A DNA stretch of 64,000 nucleotides. Source: Gordionus sp. m RMFG-2023 (lineage: Eukaryota; Nematomorpha; Gordioida; Chordodea; Parachordodidae). The position numbers were made by a program, and so were the translations under genes. Location of the stretch: assembly GCF_954871325.1 (NCBI RefSeq), contig NC_088775.1, positions 82,127,561 through 82,191,560 on the forward strand, given 5' to 3'. Of this stretch, positions 1 through 10,812 are shown in pieces; the stretch's first letter is position 1, and each line of letters begins with the position of its first letter. The notes beneath the pieces are model-generated. The model ran no database searches. It had not been told where the DNA came from and saw only the letters and a list, made by a program, of their open reading frames with translations.

Positions 1-239
1 AAATAAAATTAACTTTATATATGATAATTATAAAATTACAAAAATGAGTTTTCTCTTCAATAACGATCTAAAAATATGCCGAGATATCTGTATCGTAGTG
101 TATAATTTAATTAAATTTTTTCAAAAAATTAATTAGCAATTAAAAAAATATATGTTATAAAAAGTTTATCTGCCGATGAGATTTTTGAAAAGTGAGCCGG
201 CCGCCGATAGTTTCGGCGATTCACATGTCTAATATTGAC

Positions 240-295
240 TAGTGTTGTTAAATGGCTATATTTGAGCCTATTTTTAAACACGGCTAACACAATTT
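240..295. repeat. single end of a short hAT-like element
   Basis: The sequence starting TAGTGTTGTTAAATGG, followed by a copy of the AACGGCTAACTCAA-type inner motif, matches the end of the complete small element at 30350-30572. No partner end is visible nearby, so this is a relic or solo end. Confidence 0.5.
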
Positions 296-417
296 TATTT
301 AAGTCCATAATTAATTATTTGTCTGCCTAGCCCATATTTATTTAAATATATAAAAATTTAATTGGTTTTTTTATACAATTAATATCCTAAAAAATAATAA
401 ATATTGGCATATTGTTT

Positions 418-862
418 TAGAGATCTGCAATAACATCTGAAATTTTTTTTAATGGGTCCCCTAGGCAAAAATATTTCCAGGTGGGGCCAGGTAAAGTTTG
501 GATTTTTTTAAAAAATATATAAATATTTTGATAGAAATTTTTAATAAATTAATTAATAATTTTTTTTTTGATGAATTATGACATCTCAATAGAAGTAATA
601 AAATCCATATAGTATAGCATTTTTAATTTAACCACTCCCCAAATTATAAATAATTGTTTATCTTGGTGTTCAAGAACAACTATTTTGGTTTAGAGGCCTT
701 GCATTTAAAAAAATAATTAAAAACTGAGCCAGGAAGGGCAAACTTAGTGAAAAATTGAAACTGGGCCTAATTGGGCAGAAAATTTTTTGGGCAGGGCCAG
801 GTAAGTGAAATTCCCACTGGGCCTGGTTGAGCCTGAAAATTCTGCCCATTTGCAGACCTCTA
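418..862. mobile_element. non-autonomous hAT-like element, TIR TAGAGRTCTGCAA
   Basis: The left end TAGAGATCTGCAA (418) and right end TTTGCAGACCTCTA (to 862) are inverted copies. The interior has repeated GGGCCTGG / GGGCAGGGCCAGG words that stand out from the A+T-rich surroundings. There is no coding capacity. I see no convincing 8-bp target duplication, so the exact borders are uncertain. Similar G+C-rich, degenerate repeats occur near 16.1-16.7 kb, 27.4-27.55 kb and 59.4-59.66 kb. The rest of 1-1091 holds nothing I can name; in particular, the next WD-repeat exon expected for WRAP53 is absent. Confidence 0.5.
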
Positions 863-1091
863 CCATATTTCTTGCAAAAATTTGAAAAAATATCAATTTA
901 TTTAACAAAATTGAATTTAATTTAAAAATGTACTGGCCCAAATTTTTTTTAAAATACTAGCCCCAACCCAAATCAATTTTTTTTAAAAAGATGGCCCGAC
1001 ATAGGAAGCCTTTTTGTGCTAGGCTTTGCTATAGGCATAATTTTTTTTATTTCATCTAATATCAATATTCAAATCTATTTAAATGCCAAAC

Positions 1092-2238
1092 TTGAGCTAG
1101 TGTAGGAGCCTACTGCAAAGAGGTTAGGGTGAAAAGGACTCATAGCAAAACAAGAGATCAAACCATGCTGGCCTTTTGAAGCATATAATTTGTCTTAATA
1201 CGATATGATATATTTTTTAAAAAAAAATTAATATATAAATTTACTATGGGTTTTTATAGTTTCATATTTGCTGAATGGATTGTGTGTATCAAATATTCTA
1301 ATATGCTTATTGTAACCAGCAAATAACTTAGTTCCATAACTATTAAAGGCTAAGCTGCAGCATGTCAACAATTCCTCCTAAGATATATTTAAATAAGACT
1401 AGGGTATTATTAAGTAATGTATATCACATTTTGTGAATAAGCTTTGTAAGTATTGAGTAAAGATCCAGTATTAGCATCCCATAAATGAATAGGACTATCT
1501 CTACATGTTGAGGCAATACTTTAATTTATAATATAGTTTAATTAAAGTAAAGTTTGTTTAAACTAATGTGTTAAATATATAAATATATTTAAATTTTTAC
1601 AAGCAAGTTTGCTGATCCCAGGAATTCATTAATGGATTCCAACAATAGTCAAATATTGCATCAACTTCTTTAATTTTTATCACTGATGCCTAAATTTTAT
1701 GTAAAATTGGAATAATTTTTATTCCATAAAAAATACAGTTATTTACAATTTGTTTGGATGAATAATTCCCATCCCAAATTTCTGAAGGCAAATTGTAAAT
1801 GTTTAATTCCCTTTCCTCACAGTTGGTAACTATGCATGATCCGTCTGGAGCCCTTGATATATCAATATAATGTAATATAAATTAAATGATTACCATTTAC
1901 ACCCTTTTAAATAGTTATGGGGATTTGAATATTCAATATTATCATAAAGTATTAGTTTTCGTCCTGATATATTTTTCCTAATATAATATATTTCTTAGAT
2001 CGTTTATTATCAATTATCATTACTTCTCTATAGCCTCATTATTTAAATTTTTAGAAAGATAATAATTGTCTAGCAAACTTTGACTTACAGTAGTTATAAT
2101 AAATTTTTTATCGATTTCATTTTTAGGGTGATCGGAATCGTTATTTTTTATTTTTTGCTCTTCTTTGCCAATATAATCGATTGAATTCAAGGCGTCTTCA
2201 TAACTTAAGAGCCTGGAATTATCAGCTGCAACTGGCAT
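1092..2238 (-). CDS. WRAP53: WRAP53/TCAB1-like WD-repeat protein, 5' seven exons (partial)
   Basis: WRAP53 (TCAB1) is the WD40 protein that binds the CAB box of scaRNAs and telomerase RNA and delivers telomerase to Cajal bodies. Seven minus-strand exons join in phase: 2024-2238, 1894-1977, 1747-1852, 1601-1689, 1428-1518, 1245-1377 and 1092-1193. ATG at 2238 opens an acidic, low-similarity N-terminus. Family-specific stretches then follow in the expected order: YLKGCKWAPDGSCIVTN, IFDYCWNPLM, DSPIHLWDANTGSLL, SLAFNSYGTKLFAGYNK and QHGLISCFAMSPFHPN, then FAVGSY. These match the first half of the WD propeller. The end of the last exon is the weakest boundary. The C-terminal blades must lie beyond coordinate 1, since none is found in 1-1091. 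No break is seen, so this looks functional. Confidence 0.9.
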
Positions 2239-2355
2239 TTCTAATGCATGTGTGAAACTTTAAGCATAATGCTAATAATACATTGAACATGTAAACAAAC
2301 AGCCAAATCCGATATTATAATATATATTGATAGAAATAACGAGTTAATAGCGTGT

Positions 2356-4447
2356 TCAGGGATAAGTAGACTCATTCACGTTGGGCACCATTGTTATAGA
2401 TTCAAGGTCTGGATGTAAAGCAATACCTGTTACATTTGAGTAGGGTTTATTTAATAAATTAGTATTTATTATATTATTAATTTTAAAAAAACATTCTAAT
2501 TATTGTATTATTTATAAAATTAATAGAACATTATAAAGTTCAATAATTAAAAATATGTTATTGAAAATGGACTGTGAATTAATATATAATAAAATTTAAA
2601 CATTATCTTTTAAAAAGATGAAGTCAATATTTCTTAAAATATTTTAATCAACTTTGATGACTTTTGCATCTACACCTGACTTTGTTAGACTTTGAAGATC
2701 AACGGAAACTATAACTAAATTTACGATAAATACGAGAATTATTTTTTTGTTTCGAATCAATTTAATTTTGACTGAAAATCAATGATAGAAATTCGATCTT
2801 TTTATAATAAATTTTGTAACTAAATGTCATACACAATTAGAATTAGTGTAGTTCAAAAAAAAGAAAAATAATTTAAATTTTGAATGTCATTACCAAATTA
2901 AAACAATAGTTTAAAAAGGTGAATTATAATTAATAAAAAAATTACAACTACTTAACAATAAACATTAAAAATCGTAGGGATAGGGAGGAAGAGGGAAATA
3001 CCTGGTAATTTTATTACATAAAATCCCAAAATTATTATCATAGAGCCATCAAACTGAGTCACCTTCATCTTTTCCTTTGTAAATCTATGCCCCGGCCAAA
3101 TCTTATTGATTGGCTTGACACTAATGACATTGATTACTTAACCCGTATCTAACAAAATTCAACTCTACATCCTAATAACATGACCTCAACTTTAGGACAC
3201 ATCTTCTAGCTCCTCAAAAAATCGCAAAATTTTAAATTATCGCTACTAATAAATTTATTATTAACTATCAACAATTTATTATCTATACCACTACTTAATA
3301 ATCTATAACTTTTAATTTAATTTATCAAGTCACTTATTCGTTTTTACAAAACATTTATCTTTTAAATGTCCAAATTTATTAACTTATTGCATCTTGTGGC
3401 TCTACAATTTATTTCCAACCCCCCTCGACCACACCTTACACAATTTAAATTCGGTGTATTACCATACATTTGTGAGATCCCCCTTGACCACAATTATAAC
3501 ATATAATTTCCCCTATCCTTTCACTATTCTCTATCTCCTTATTATTAGTTATCTCTTTTTTAATATTTTCTATAAAATCCCGATCAAAGGGATATATTAC
3601 TGTTATTTAGCCCATCAATCTACCACAAACGAAAACTATTAAAATTACCAGTAATACATGTGATAATCAAATATTCCTCTAAGAAATTTTTCCAGATTAA
3701 AACAAAGAAATGCACCATTGATTATGTGATTTGACTTTAACATAAATACTTTACAATTGGGAAAAATTTTTTATTTACAAATGAATAATATTAAGGTTAA
3801 CTATTTTTAGTTCCCGAGAAAGTTTCTTTAATATATTTTAATTGCTTTTCTACGTTTTCTTACAGAGAAACAGAAATCTTTCGATTCATTCAAAACACCT
3901 TTATTTTATGATTTAATAGTTAATAAATTTTAAGTATGAGGGCAATGTCTTTTTAAATATAGTAATTGGAGTGAATATATAATAATAGATTTTTTTTATC
4001 TTCTTTGATTTTAAATATATCGCTTTTTTATTTATAAAATAATTTTCATTCTTATAAAATATATAAATATAGCCTAAGCAAAAAAAAATTTTCCATAAAT
4101 TATAATAACCTGGTATTGACTCATAGCACATTGTATTATTCTTATTAGGATAAAACGTCGAAATTTAAAAACTTGCCACTCAAAACATTTAATATACCTA
4201 AACTTTACGGATATGTCATTATAGCATTTATAATATACCATACCACATTTTATTATCCATGCATCAATCAATCAACCAAACTATTACGCATTATCTTTTT
4301 CTGCTCTCCGAACATTCCCCTTCTATTATAGCCCTCCCACTTCGGCTTTTATTTATAAAAAAAATTACTATTCGTCTATCCCTGTAGCACTCACAGGTAA
4401 CCATGTTACTTTCTCCAATGTATCTTCACCGTTGTGATCTAAGCTTT
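2356..4447 (-). CDS. unidentified multi-exon gene (candidate exons)
   Basis: Four minus-strand segments have coding-like composition and clean splice borders: 4395-4447 (SLDHNGEDTLEKVTWLP), 3002-3136 (contains NKIWPGHRFTKEKMKVTQFD), 2644-2714 (contains VSVDLQSLTKSG) and 2356-2426 (IALHPDLESITMVPNV, stop TGA). The 3002 donor joins the 2714 acceptor in phase. The 2644-2714 exon can either end at its own TAA or splice at an internal GT into 2426, also in phase. The step from 4395 to 3136 is not phase-compatible, so an exon is missing there or the first segment is unrelated. I do not recognise the protein. The GIALHP motif recalls the last WRAP53 blade, but nothing else does. It sits head to tail with WRAP53. 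The genuine alternative is chance frames. Confidence 0.35.
3137..4394. other. no gene seen
   Basis: A+T-rich DNA with a C-rich plus strand around 3400-3660. An 82-codon frame there is hydrophobic and low in complexity and looks accidental. If the candidate gene at 2356-4447 is real, this stretch is its intron. Confidence 0.4.
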
Positions 4448-5369
4448 CTGAAAAATGTGGGTACTAAAAGATGCCAAATTTTTTAAAGAAAAGTGTCTAT
4501 TAAACTATTCATATATAAATGATGGGAGGCTTCCATCCCATACCTCCCTTTGGCACGTTTATCTAAACCTTCAGTCTGGGTTTGTCTAAAGATTAATATT
4601 TCAACTATTAGTAATTACAAAAACGTTTTCGCAAATCAAAATAATATCAACACAAAGGTAAAATCTAACTCAAATAAAAAAATCCAATTTGAAAGCTTTT
4701 ACATAGTTCAAATATAATATATTACAAGTAGAAAGCCTGTCAAAAATGACGGGGAATGAGATTTTTCTTTATTTTTTACGATAGATGTCATGCCAGGTTC
4801 AAGCTCACAATATTAGGAAGCATCCAAGATCTTATAATAAAAAAGTTTATCAAGCCCAGCTCAGCCCTTAATAATTTGTAGAAGATATTCCCAAGTCAGG
4901 TGCAAGCTAATATTAATTTTGAGGTTCCAAGCCCAGTCCTACCCATTATAATTTTGAAAATTTTTGAGATAGTTTAATTTTTATGCTTGAATATCAGTTA
5001 AATTGAGAATTGAATGATATTTATTTTTTGATAACCAGCTTTCGGCTGGATTGTGTAGCCTGAGGTAGGGAAATAAGATAAGATTAAATGGAAAGAAAAG
5101 GGAAATTAAAAGGGAAAGGAAGGTAAAGAAAATTAAAAAGTGAAGATAGGAAAGGGAAATGATGAGAAATGGGAAGATAATAAAAGAAATTAAAAGGGAA
5201 AGAAAGGAAAAGAGAATTTTTGTATTTTTTAAATTTTGATTTTTCCCATATTATTTGAGACTGTTGTTAAAATAATGAATGTTAGTGATATCTTTAGTAG
5301 GGATACATATATTTTCGGCATAGCATAATAATCACTCTACATTTTGTATGTTACTGAAAACTATTCTTT

Positions 5370-5840
5370 GAGTTATATATATTTTATAAAAATATTTACA
5401 TAAGACTAACATTTAACATTAAAAAATCCTAATCTAGGTTCAAGCCTACAATATCTGGACTGGAAACCAAGCATCCAGGATCTTAATAATTTAAAAAGAT
5501 TTTCTCAAGCCCACCTCAATCCCTAATAATTTTGAAAACAAGCCCAGAGATATTAAATTAATAATTAATGAAAGGGAAGTCTCTGATTTACCAATTAGTC
5601 TACGGGTAAAATATATTACTTTATAAAAATAATAACATAAGACTAACATTTAACATTAAAAAATCCCAATATAGATTCAAGCCTACAATATTTGGAAATT
5701 TCCAAGCATCCAAGATCTTAATAATTTAAAAAGATTTTCTCAAGCCCATTTCAATCCCTAATAATTTTTGAAAACCAAGCCAATATTAATTTTGAAAATA
5801 TTAATTTTGAAAAATATTTTTTAAGCCCAGTCCAACCGTA
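5370..5840. repeat. tandem duplication, period about 237 bp
   Basis: Two diverged copies are recognisable from ATAAGACTAACATTTAACAT at 5400 and 5637, each followed by CAAGCCTACAATATYTGG and then TCTCAAGCCCA phrases. Related single phrases (CAAGCCCAGYCC..TAATAATTTTGAAAA) are scattered from 4800 to 5870, so this is a locally expanded, decaying repeat. Noncoding. The flanks (4448-5370) otherwise hold only a purine-rich run near 5085-5215. Confidence 0.7.
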
Positions 5841-5900
5841 ATAATTTTGAAAAAATTTTCCCAAGCCTAGAGATATTAAATTTATTGAATTAACTCAGTT

Positions 5901-6063
5901 AATTTAAGTTATAGGATCATCTGTTTGTATAAAATAAATAAATAAAATCAACATTAGTAAATAATGGATTACTTTTTGGTTTTAATATGGACTCCTACAG
6001 TTGCATAGAAAATTTAAGTTATAGGATCATCTGTTTGTATAAAATAAATAAATAAAATCAACA
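5901..6063. repeat. exact 53-bp direct repeat pair
   Basis: The 53 bases at 5901-5953 recur without a change at 6011-6063, 110 bp apart. Exact identity in such variable DNA means the duplication is recent. Confidence 0.9.
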
Positions 6064-6088
6064 AATAAAAAATAAATAAATACGTACC

Positions 6089-6150
6089 GATGACATGACG
6101 TAACGATGACATGACGTAGCGATAACATGACGTCACGATGACGTAGTGAG
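6089..6150. repeat. 16-bp tandem array with ATF/CREB-type sites
   Basis: Three full units and one shortened unit of GATGACATGACGTARC follow each other at 6089, 6105, 6121 and 6137. Each carries a TGACGT half-site, and the third unit has the full palindrome TGACGTCA (6128-6135), the classic CRE for ATF/CREB bZIP factors. That it works as an enhancer is inference; it lies about 0.7 kb 3' of the 5S gene and no start site is known nearby. Confidence 0.75.
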
Positions 6151-6825
6151 GACATCGGAAAATTATAATATAGATAATTAAGCAATAGGCATAGTCAGGA
6201 GAGGTGTCCTTCCGAAATTTGCCTTTTTCTAATATTATTTTTGAGTTAATAAAAAATTTCACTCTCCCTAACCCGAAAATATTTATAATATATCACTGTA
6301 AACTATAAGTGGAAAGAAAAATAACCATCAGTTAATAATTTTTTAAAATAATGACTCTTAATTCAAAATTTTTAGAAGAATGAAACATTTTTATAAAAAA
6401 AAGTGAAAAATCAAGACTATTATTTAAAAATTGTAATATAGCCAAAGGCCTGATAAAATTGATGCCTATGGTAAATTAATATCAGAGACCTGCCGAGGTA
6501 CCATTTGCAAGGGGTCAGGACAAACCTGAAGGTATCTGATTAATATTACATTGCTAAACATTTATAATCTATACTTTGGATGGATATAACAATTTAAAAT
6601 ATTAATTATATATTTTCAATAATATTATATAAATATTGTGAGTGTGTCCTATGATAATTTAATTCAACTATAAAATATAATCAAATTTGACATAAGAACT
6701 ATATAATATGTAGCATTAGAGTCAAAAATAATTAAAAAATGTACCTATATTATTTTAACTATCAAATAAAATTATAAAGAGCATCAATTAGTATTTAATA
6801 AAAGAAATAAACAAAACTATAAATT

Positions 6826-6829
6826 AAAA
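6826..6829 (-). terminator. Pol III terminator of the 5S gene
   Basis: Four T residues on the transcribed minus strand immediately follow the closing helix of the 5S rRNA, as expected for RNA polymerase III release. Confidence 0.8.
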
Positions 6830-6947
6830 GATTACGACACCTGGGATTCCCAGGCGGTCACCCATCCAAGTACTAACCAGGCTCAACGTTGCTTAACTTC
6901 GGTGTTCGAAAGGGAACCGGTGCTTTCAACGTGATATGGTCGTAATC
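6830..6947 (-). rRNA. 5S rRNA: 5S ribosomal RNA
   Basis: The minus strand gives a full-length eukaryotic 5S rRNA of about 118 nt. The terminal helix GATTACGAC / GTCGTAATC pairs perfectly. The conserved core GGTTAGTACTTGGATGGG and GACCGCCTGGGAA carries the internal control region bound by TFIIIA (box A near AAGTTAAGCAACG, intermediate element, box C). A T4 run (6826-6829 on the given strand as AAAA) directly follows the 3' end and is a normal Pol III stop. No second copy or histone/rRNA cluster is in view, so this is a solitary 5S gene. Nothing suggests it is a pseudogene. Confidence 0.97.
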
Positions 6948-7473
6948 AAGATTAAATGTTATAAAATAACTATTTATATAAATTAATATGTTATATGATT
7001 GTTACAGTCAAGATTGAATTTTTTTAGCGCTTGTTATTTTATTTAAAAATTGATGTTATTATATATATATTTTTTTAATACTAAAATTAAAATATTTATT
7101 TGATTCAATGTGACTTAGCTATGATTTATCCGAGAAGGGAAGAGATGTGATTGTGGCCTTTGTCCCCAAACCCCGGTTTACCGGCTATATATTACTGATT
7201 TTTCCGTATCCCTATATCATCTCCTTATAGTAGAATAATTGGAAGCACTAATGTTTAATTAGTCAATGTATTACTCTTTATTAGTGTCTGATCTTAGCTA
7301 GTAACAAAATTTTGACCCTTACAATTAAAAAATGACCAAAATAATTATTCTAAAAATTAAATCAATGTTTAGTGCTTGGTTGCATAGTAATTTAATCTGC
7401 AGACAGTATGAAGATCTACATGCTACTGCTAGTATGGAATTATAAAAAATAACATATATCTGGCGTACGCTAA

Positions 7474-7865
7474 TAGTGCGCACAAAATGAGCGTTTACGT
7501 TTTACCATAATTTTTAATAAAAAAAATTTAAGCGTTCCTTGTTTAAATTGAGGTTGTCTTTATTAATATCAGTCGATTAAAAATTTTAAATAACTTCTAA
7601 AAAAAAGGATTTGTCTTTGAAAATTATATTATCGTCTACCGTTCTTATTTCTTAAATTTCTAAATATCCCTTTTTAGGAAATAAGTAAATTATTTATATT
7701 ACATTTTATTTAATATTACAAGACGAAGAATGGAAAAAGTAAATCTGTTTGCGTATTTTTAAATGGTTGCTAACGCCAAACAGTAATTTTACCAATTTGC
7801 AAGAGGCTAAAGGCATTATTGGCGCTTGCAATGCAGCGTTTGAAACGCTCAATTTGTTTGCACTA
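7474..7865. mobile_element. non-autonomous element, TIR TAGTGC..TGAGCGTTT
   Basis: The left end TAGTGCGCACAAAATGAGCG (7474) and, in reverse, the right end TAGTGCAAACAAATTGAGCG (7865) form imperfect inverted repeats of about 23 bp. Most of the interior is repeated in inverted orientation at 44066-44334. No coding capacity. No clean target duplication is seen. The remaining DNA from 6948 to 9002 shows no gene. Confidence 0.65.
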
Positions 7866-9002
7866 TAATATTAGTGCCTGATAGTATTCCTCAATCCGAA
7901 GTAGATCTACTAAATGAAACGGAGTTATAAACAAAATTAAAACTATGTCACGTTAGAAACTTCAAATAAAAGAAAAAGATCATTTTCAGATATTATTTTA
8001 ACATCTACAATAATCGATATTAATAATAAGATTATTCAAATTTTATTATATTTTATTTTAATTATATCGTAAAAAAATGTATAAAGGTAAAAAAAAATTT
8101 TCAAATTACTAAAGACCCCTGATCCATCTCAAGCCCAATAAAATTAGTTTTATTTTCTCATACATACCAAGATGTAAGATTCAAAACGAGTTCGAATCGA
8201 ATTTGTGCATTATTCGTTATTTGACATCTTTGTACAAACCGAATAATTTACCATCGGTATTCACTAAGAATAATAAAATTTCATATGTGTATTCGATTCA
8301 AATTATTTGAATTTGGTTTTTTAATAATTTGGGGCAGGGAGGTGCCAATGAATCAAAAAAAAATACAAGGTTATAATTATAGTCAGTGAATCTTTTAGAT
8401 CTATACCTAACAGTATTAGAAGTTTTTTTAATAAAATCTACTAATAGTTTAACTATATCCCTCAAGTGAAGAAAGCCATTAAATTATCTTTAATGCGCAT
8501 TTTTTTAATAGTATATTAATGTTAAATAATTTATATAAATCAATAATGATATCTCTCCAGAAATATAAACATTAGAAAACTATTATTCATATTCAACAAG
8601 CTTAATATTTTTTTGCTCTTGGAGTAATTCAAACCCCAAAACCACCCCCGTTGCTACTCCACTATATTAAATTCTCTTAGCTTTTTCAACAAAAATATTG
8701 TAAATAATAAACTTAAACTCTCACAACCTAACGCTTATCTCATCAGCCTTAATACAAAAAACGGCTTGTTATAATTTGCCGCGATAGATTTCAACACCCT
8801 TTCTGTCACAATAGATATGACTTTATTTAAATTTAAGGGGATGTGAGATGGACACTTTTTGGTATTGATTTTATATTTTTTAAACTTTTCATTTTTTTTG
8901 GCAGGTATATAAAAGCATTGCAATAAAATGGTTTGAAGAATTAATTATATTTACATATGCTGCATGAGTTATTGTAGTGGAACATGGAAAGAGAACTTTT
9001 GA

Positions 9003-9452
9003 ATTCTGAGAAATTGTACAAATGTCGATTTCAATAAATATCAATTACGATGTCAAGCTTTTGGTAACACTAATTCTAACACTTATACCAAATCATTAAT
9101 TAGGGCTTTATTGGTGCATTTTATTGATCTATTCTACCTGAAAGATGGTTTAAAGGATAAAAGAATTATTGACAAAAATAAAAAATTGTCAAAATTAGCA
9201 TCTTGCCAGAACGGAGAATACAGAAGTTTTAACTATCTGGTTTGGTTAATATATAGAGCCTTACTTATTAATTCTTTAATCAGATTCGCCAATGACAAAA
9301 AAAGTAACCGAATGACGAACCAAATAGAAACTATGATGTCTCGTCTTAAGCGTAAATCAGCCAAACATCAGGAAGCATTATCTCTGAAATTTATGTCAAT
9401 AATTAGTAGTACGTATATATTTTTTCATTGCTTCAACCAGTTTGATAGATAG
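9003..9452 (+). CDS. unidentified open frame, probably an exon
   Basis: The frame is open for 149 codons between stops, longer than expected by chance in DNA this rich in TAA. The translation is mixed rather than low-complexity, with pieces such as SLIRALLVHFIDLFYLKDG, NKKLSKLASCQNGEYRSFNY and HQEALSLKFMSIISS. The first and last of these resemble each other, hinting at an internal repeat. A diverged relative lies at 58820-59000. There is no good ATG at the front. A GTACGT donor near 9412 suggests an internal exon. I do not recognise the protein; a domesticated or decayed transposon gene is possible. No function is proposed. Confidence 0.4.
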   Translation: MLRNCTNVDFNKYQLRCQAFGNTNSNTYTKSLIRALLVHFIDLFYLKDGLKDKRIIDKNKKLSKLASCQNGEYRSFNYLVWLIYRALLINSLIRFANDKKSNRMTNQIETMMSRLKRKSAKHQEALSLKFMSIISSTYIFFHCFNQFDR

Positions 9453-10373
9453 TTTAAAGAAAAACTAGAGAGAAAATTATAATAAACAATATGTAATGTC
9501 TGATTAGTAGTTGCTAATTCATCAATCAGTTTTTCAGTCAATAAATAAAAACAGTAATTAGCGAATTTTTAAAAATCGAATTTTAAATTACCATTCAAAA
9601 ATCAATTACGTCAAGGTTTCTTTTTCCCCGATTCAAAATATTTTTAAATCGTATGAATCTATGATCCTTACTAGCTGACTTGATTCAATTTTCTCGATTT
9701 TGTTGGAATTATATTAAGCCTGGACAGAGATCTAACCATTAACCAAGTTTAAAAAAATCCAAATTTGCTAACCCGGGGTTTTTGAAAATCTCATATATAA
9801 AGTTTTAAAAAGTAATTTAAATTTTATATATTAAATAAATTGCCTTCCTATCTAGCATGATTATTATTTGAAATTTTTATCCAATAAATGATACAATAAG
9901 AGTTATATACAATTTGTCAAAAATCAGTAAAAAAAAGTAGCATCGAAAATCTAAATTTTAATCTTCTAAATTAAATATGATTTTAACATTAAATAAATCA
10001 AAAATATATTCCTATCATAAATAAATCATTTCATATTGAAATCAGAGCATTTCAAAAAATTTTGGTTTGACTAAAAATTATCAATAATCAAGGATATCTC
10101 GAAAGCACTTAACAAAAATACAAAATTTTGCCTGAATACTGTTTAGACATAATGAAAAAGATACTAAAAAAATGTATCATAATAATAAATATTATAAAAA
10201 AGCCCACATAGTTATTGAAAAGAAAAATTTATAAAATGATATGAAATTCGTAGATCACTCTTGGTGACTCGTTGAAATACTATACTCCTTGCTAGATATT
10301 TATAACTCTGGTCATTTGTTCGACTATGGTTTTATAGCTGTTGCATTTTTATAAGCGAAATATCCCAAATTAA

Positions 10374-10812
10374 CCCATTGTCATTGTATCTAATAATTTC
10401 GAAGTCTTTGACAGGAAAAATCTTCTATTGTTTATTTGTAAAGTTTTATTGGCCATCTTACGGTATCAAAGTGGCCACTTTCGGTTTGTCTGGTTTATCT
10501 TAGAATATCTAGGTCTAGTTAAAGGATATTTAATACCCGCCAGAATCCATAAGTCATTAACAATTAAGAAATCACCTCGCCGAGGAGTTTTGTGATCTAC
10601 AGATTTCGATATCTCCTTTAGATTTAAAAGCTCTCATTCGGATTACTTGCTATATGCCTGATTCATTTCTTGAATTTCTTAAAAACTTGATTTCCACACC
10701 AAAGATTAAATGTACGAAATTTAGATTAATTAGTTTTAGTTTGATAGCACATATTTTAGTTATTCTCCTTTCTCCGACATCAACATATTTAGTTTGTGTG
10801 ATTATAAAATAA
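10374..10812 (+). CDS. two overlapping coding-like frames, unidentified
   Basis: One frame is open from 10374 to 10595 (contains SNNFEVFDRKNLLLFICKVL and RFVWFILEYLGLVKG). A second, in another phase, is open from 10561 to 10812 (contains NHLAEEFCDLQISISPLDLK and RITCYMPDSFLEFLKNLI). Both have balanced composition unlike the flanks. Their overlap suggests two exons of one gene or a gene with a frameshift. The piece around PLDLKALIRI faintly recalls the LCR.xIR core of SOCS boxes, too weak to name. The stretch 9453-10373 shows nothing else. Confidence 0.3.

Noticed and set aside
2356-2426. Duplicate last WD blade of WRAP53 upstream of its own gene
   Set aside because: GIALHP fits the last blade, but the following residues and the phase-compatible upstream exons do not, so a separate gene is more likely.
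6014-6262. 82-codon minus-strand frame
   Set aside because: Its sequence is the translation of the 16-bp tandem array and the 53-bp duplicated DNA.
8735-8923. 62-codon minus-strand frame with NLNKVISIVTERVLKSIAAN
   Set aside because: Slightly protein-like, but short, without splice signals or partner exons.
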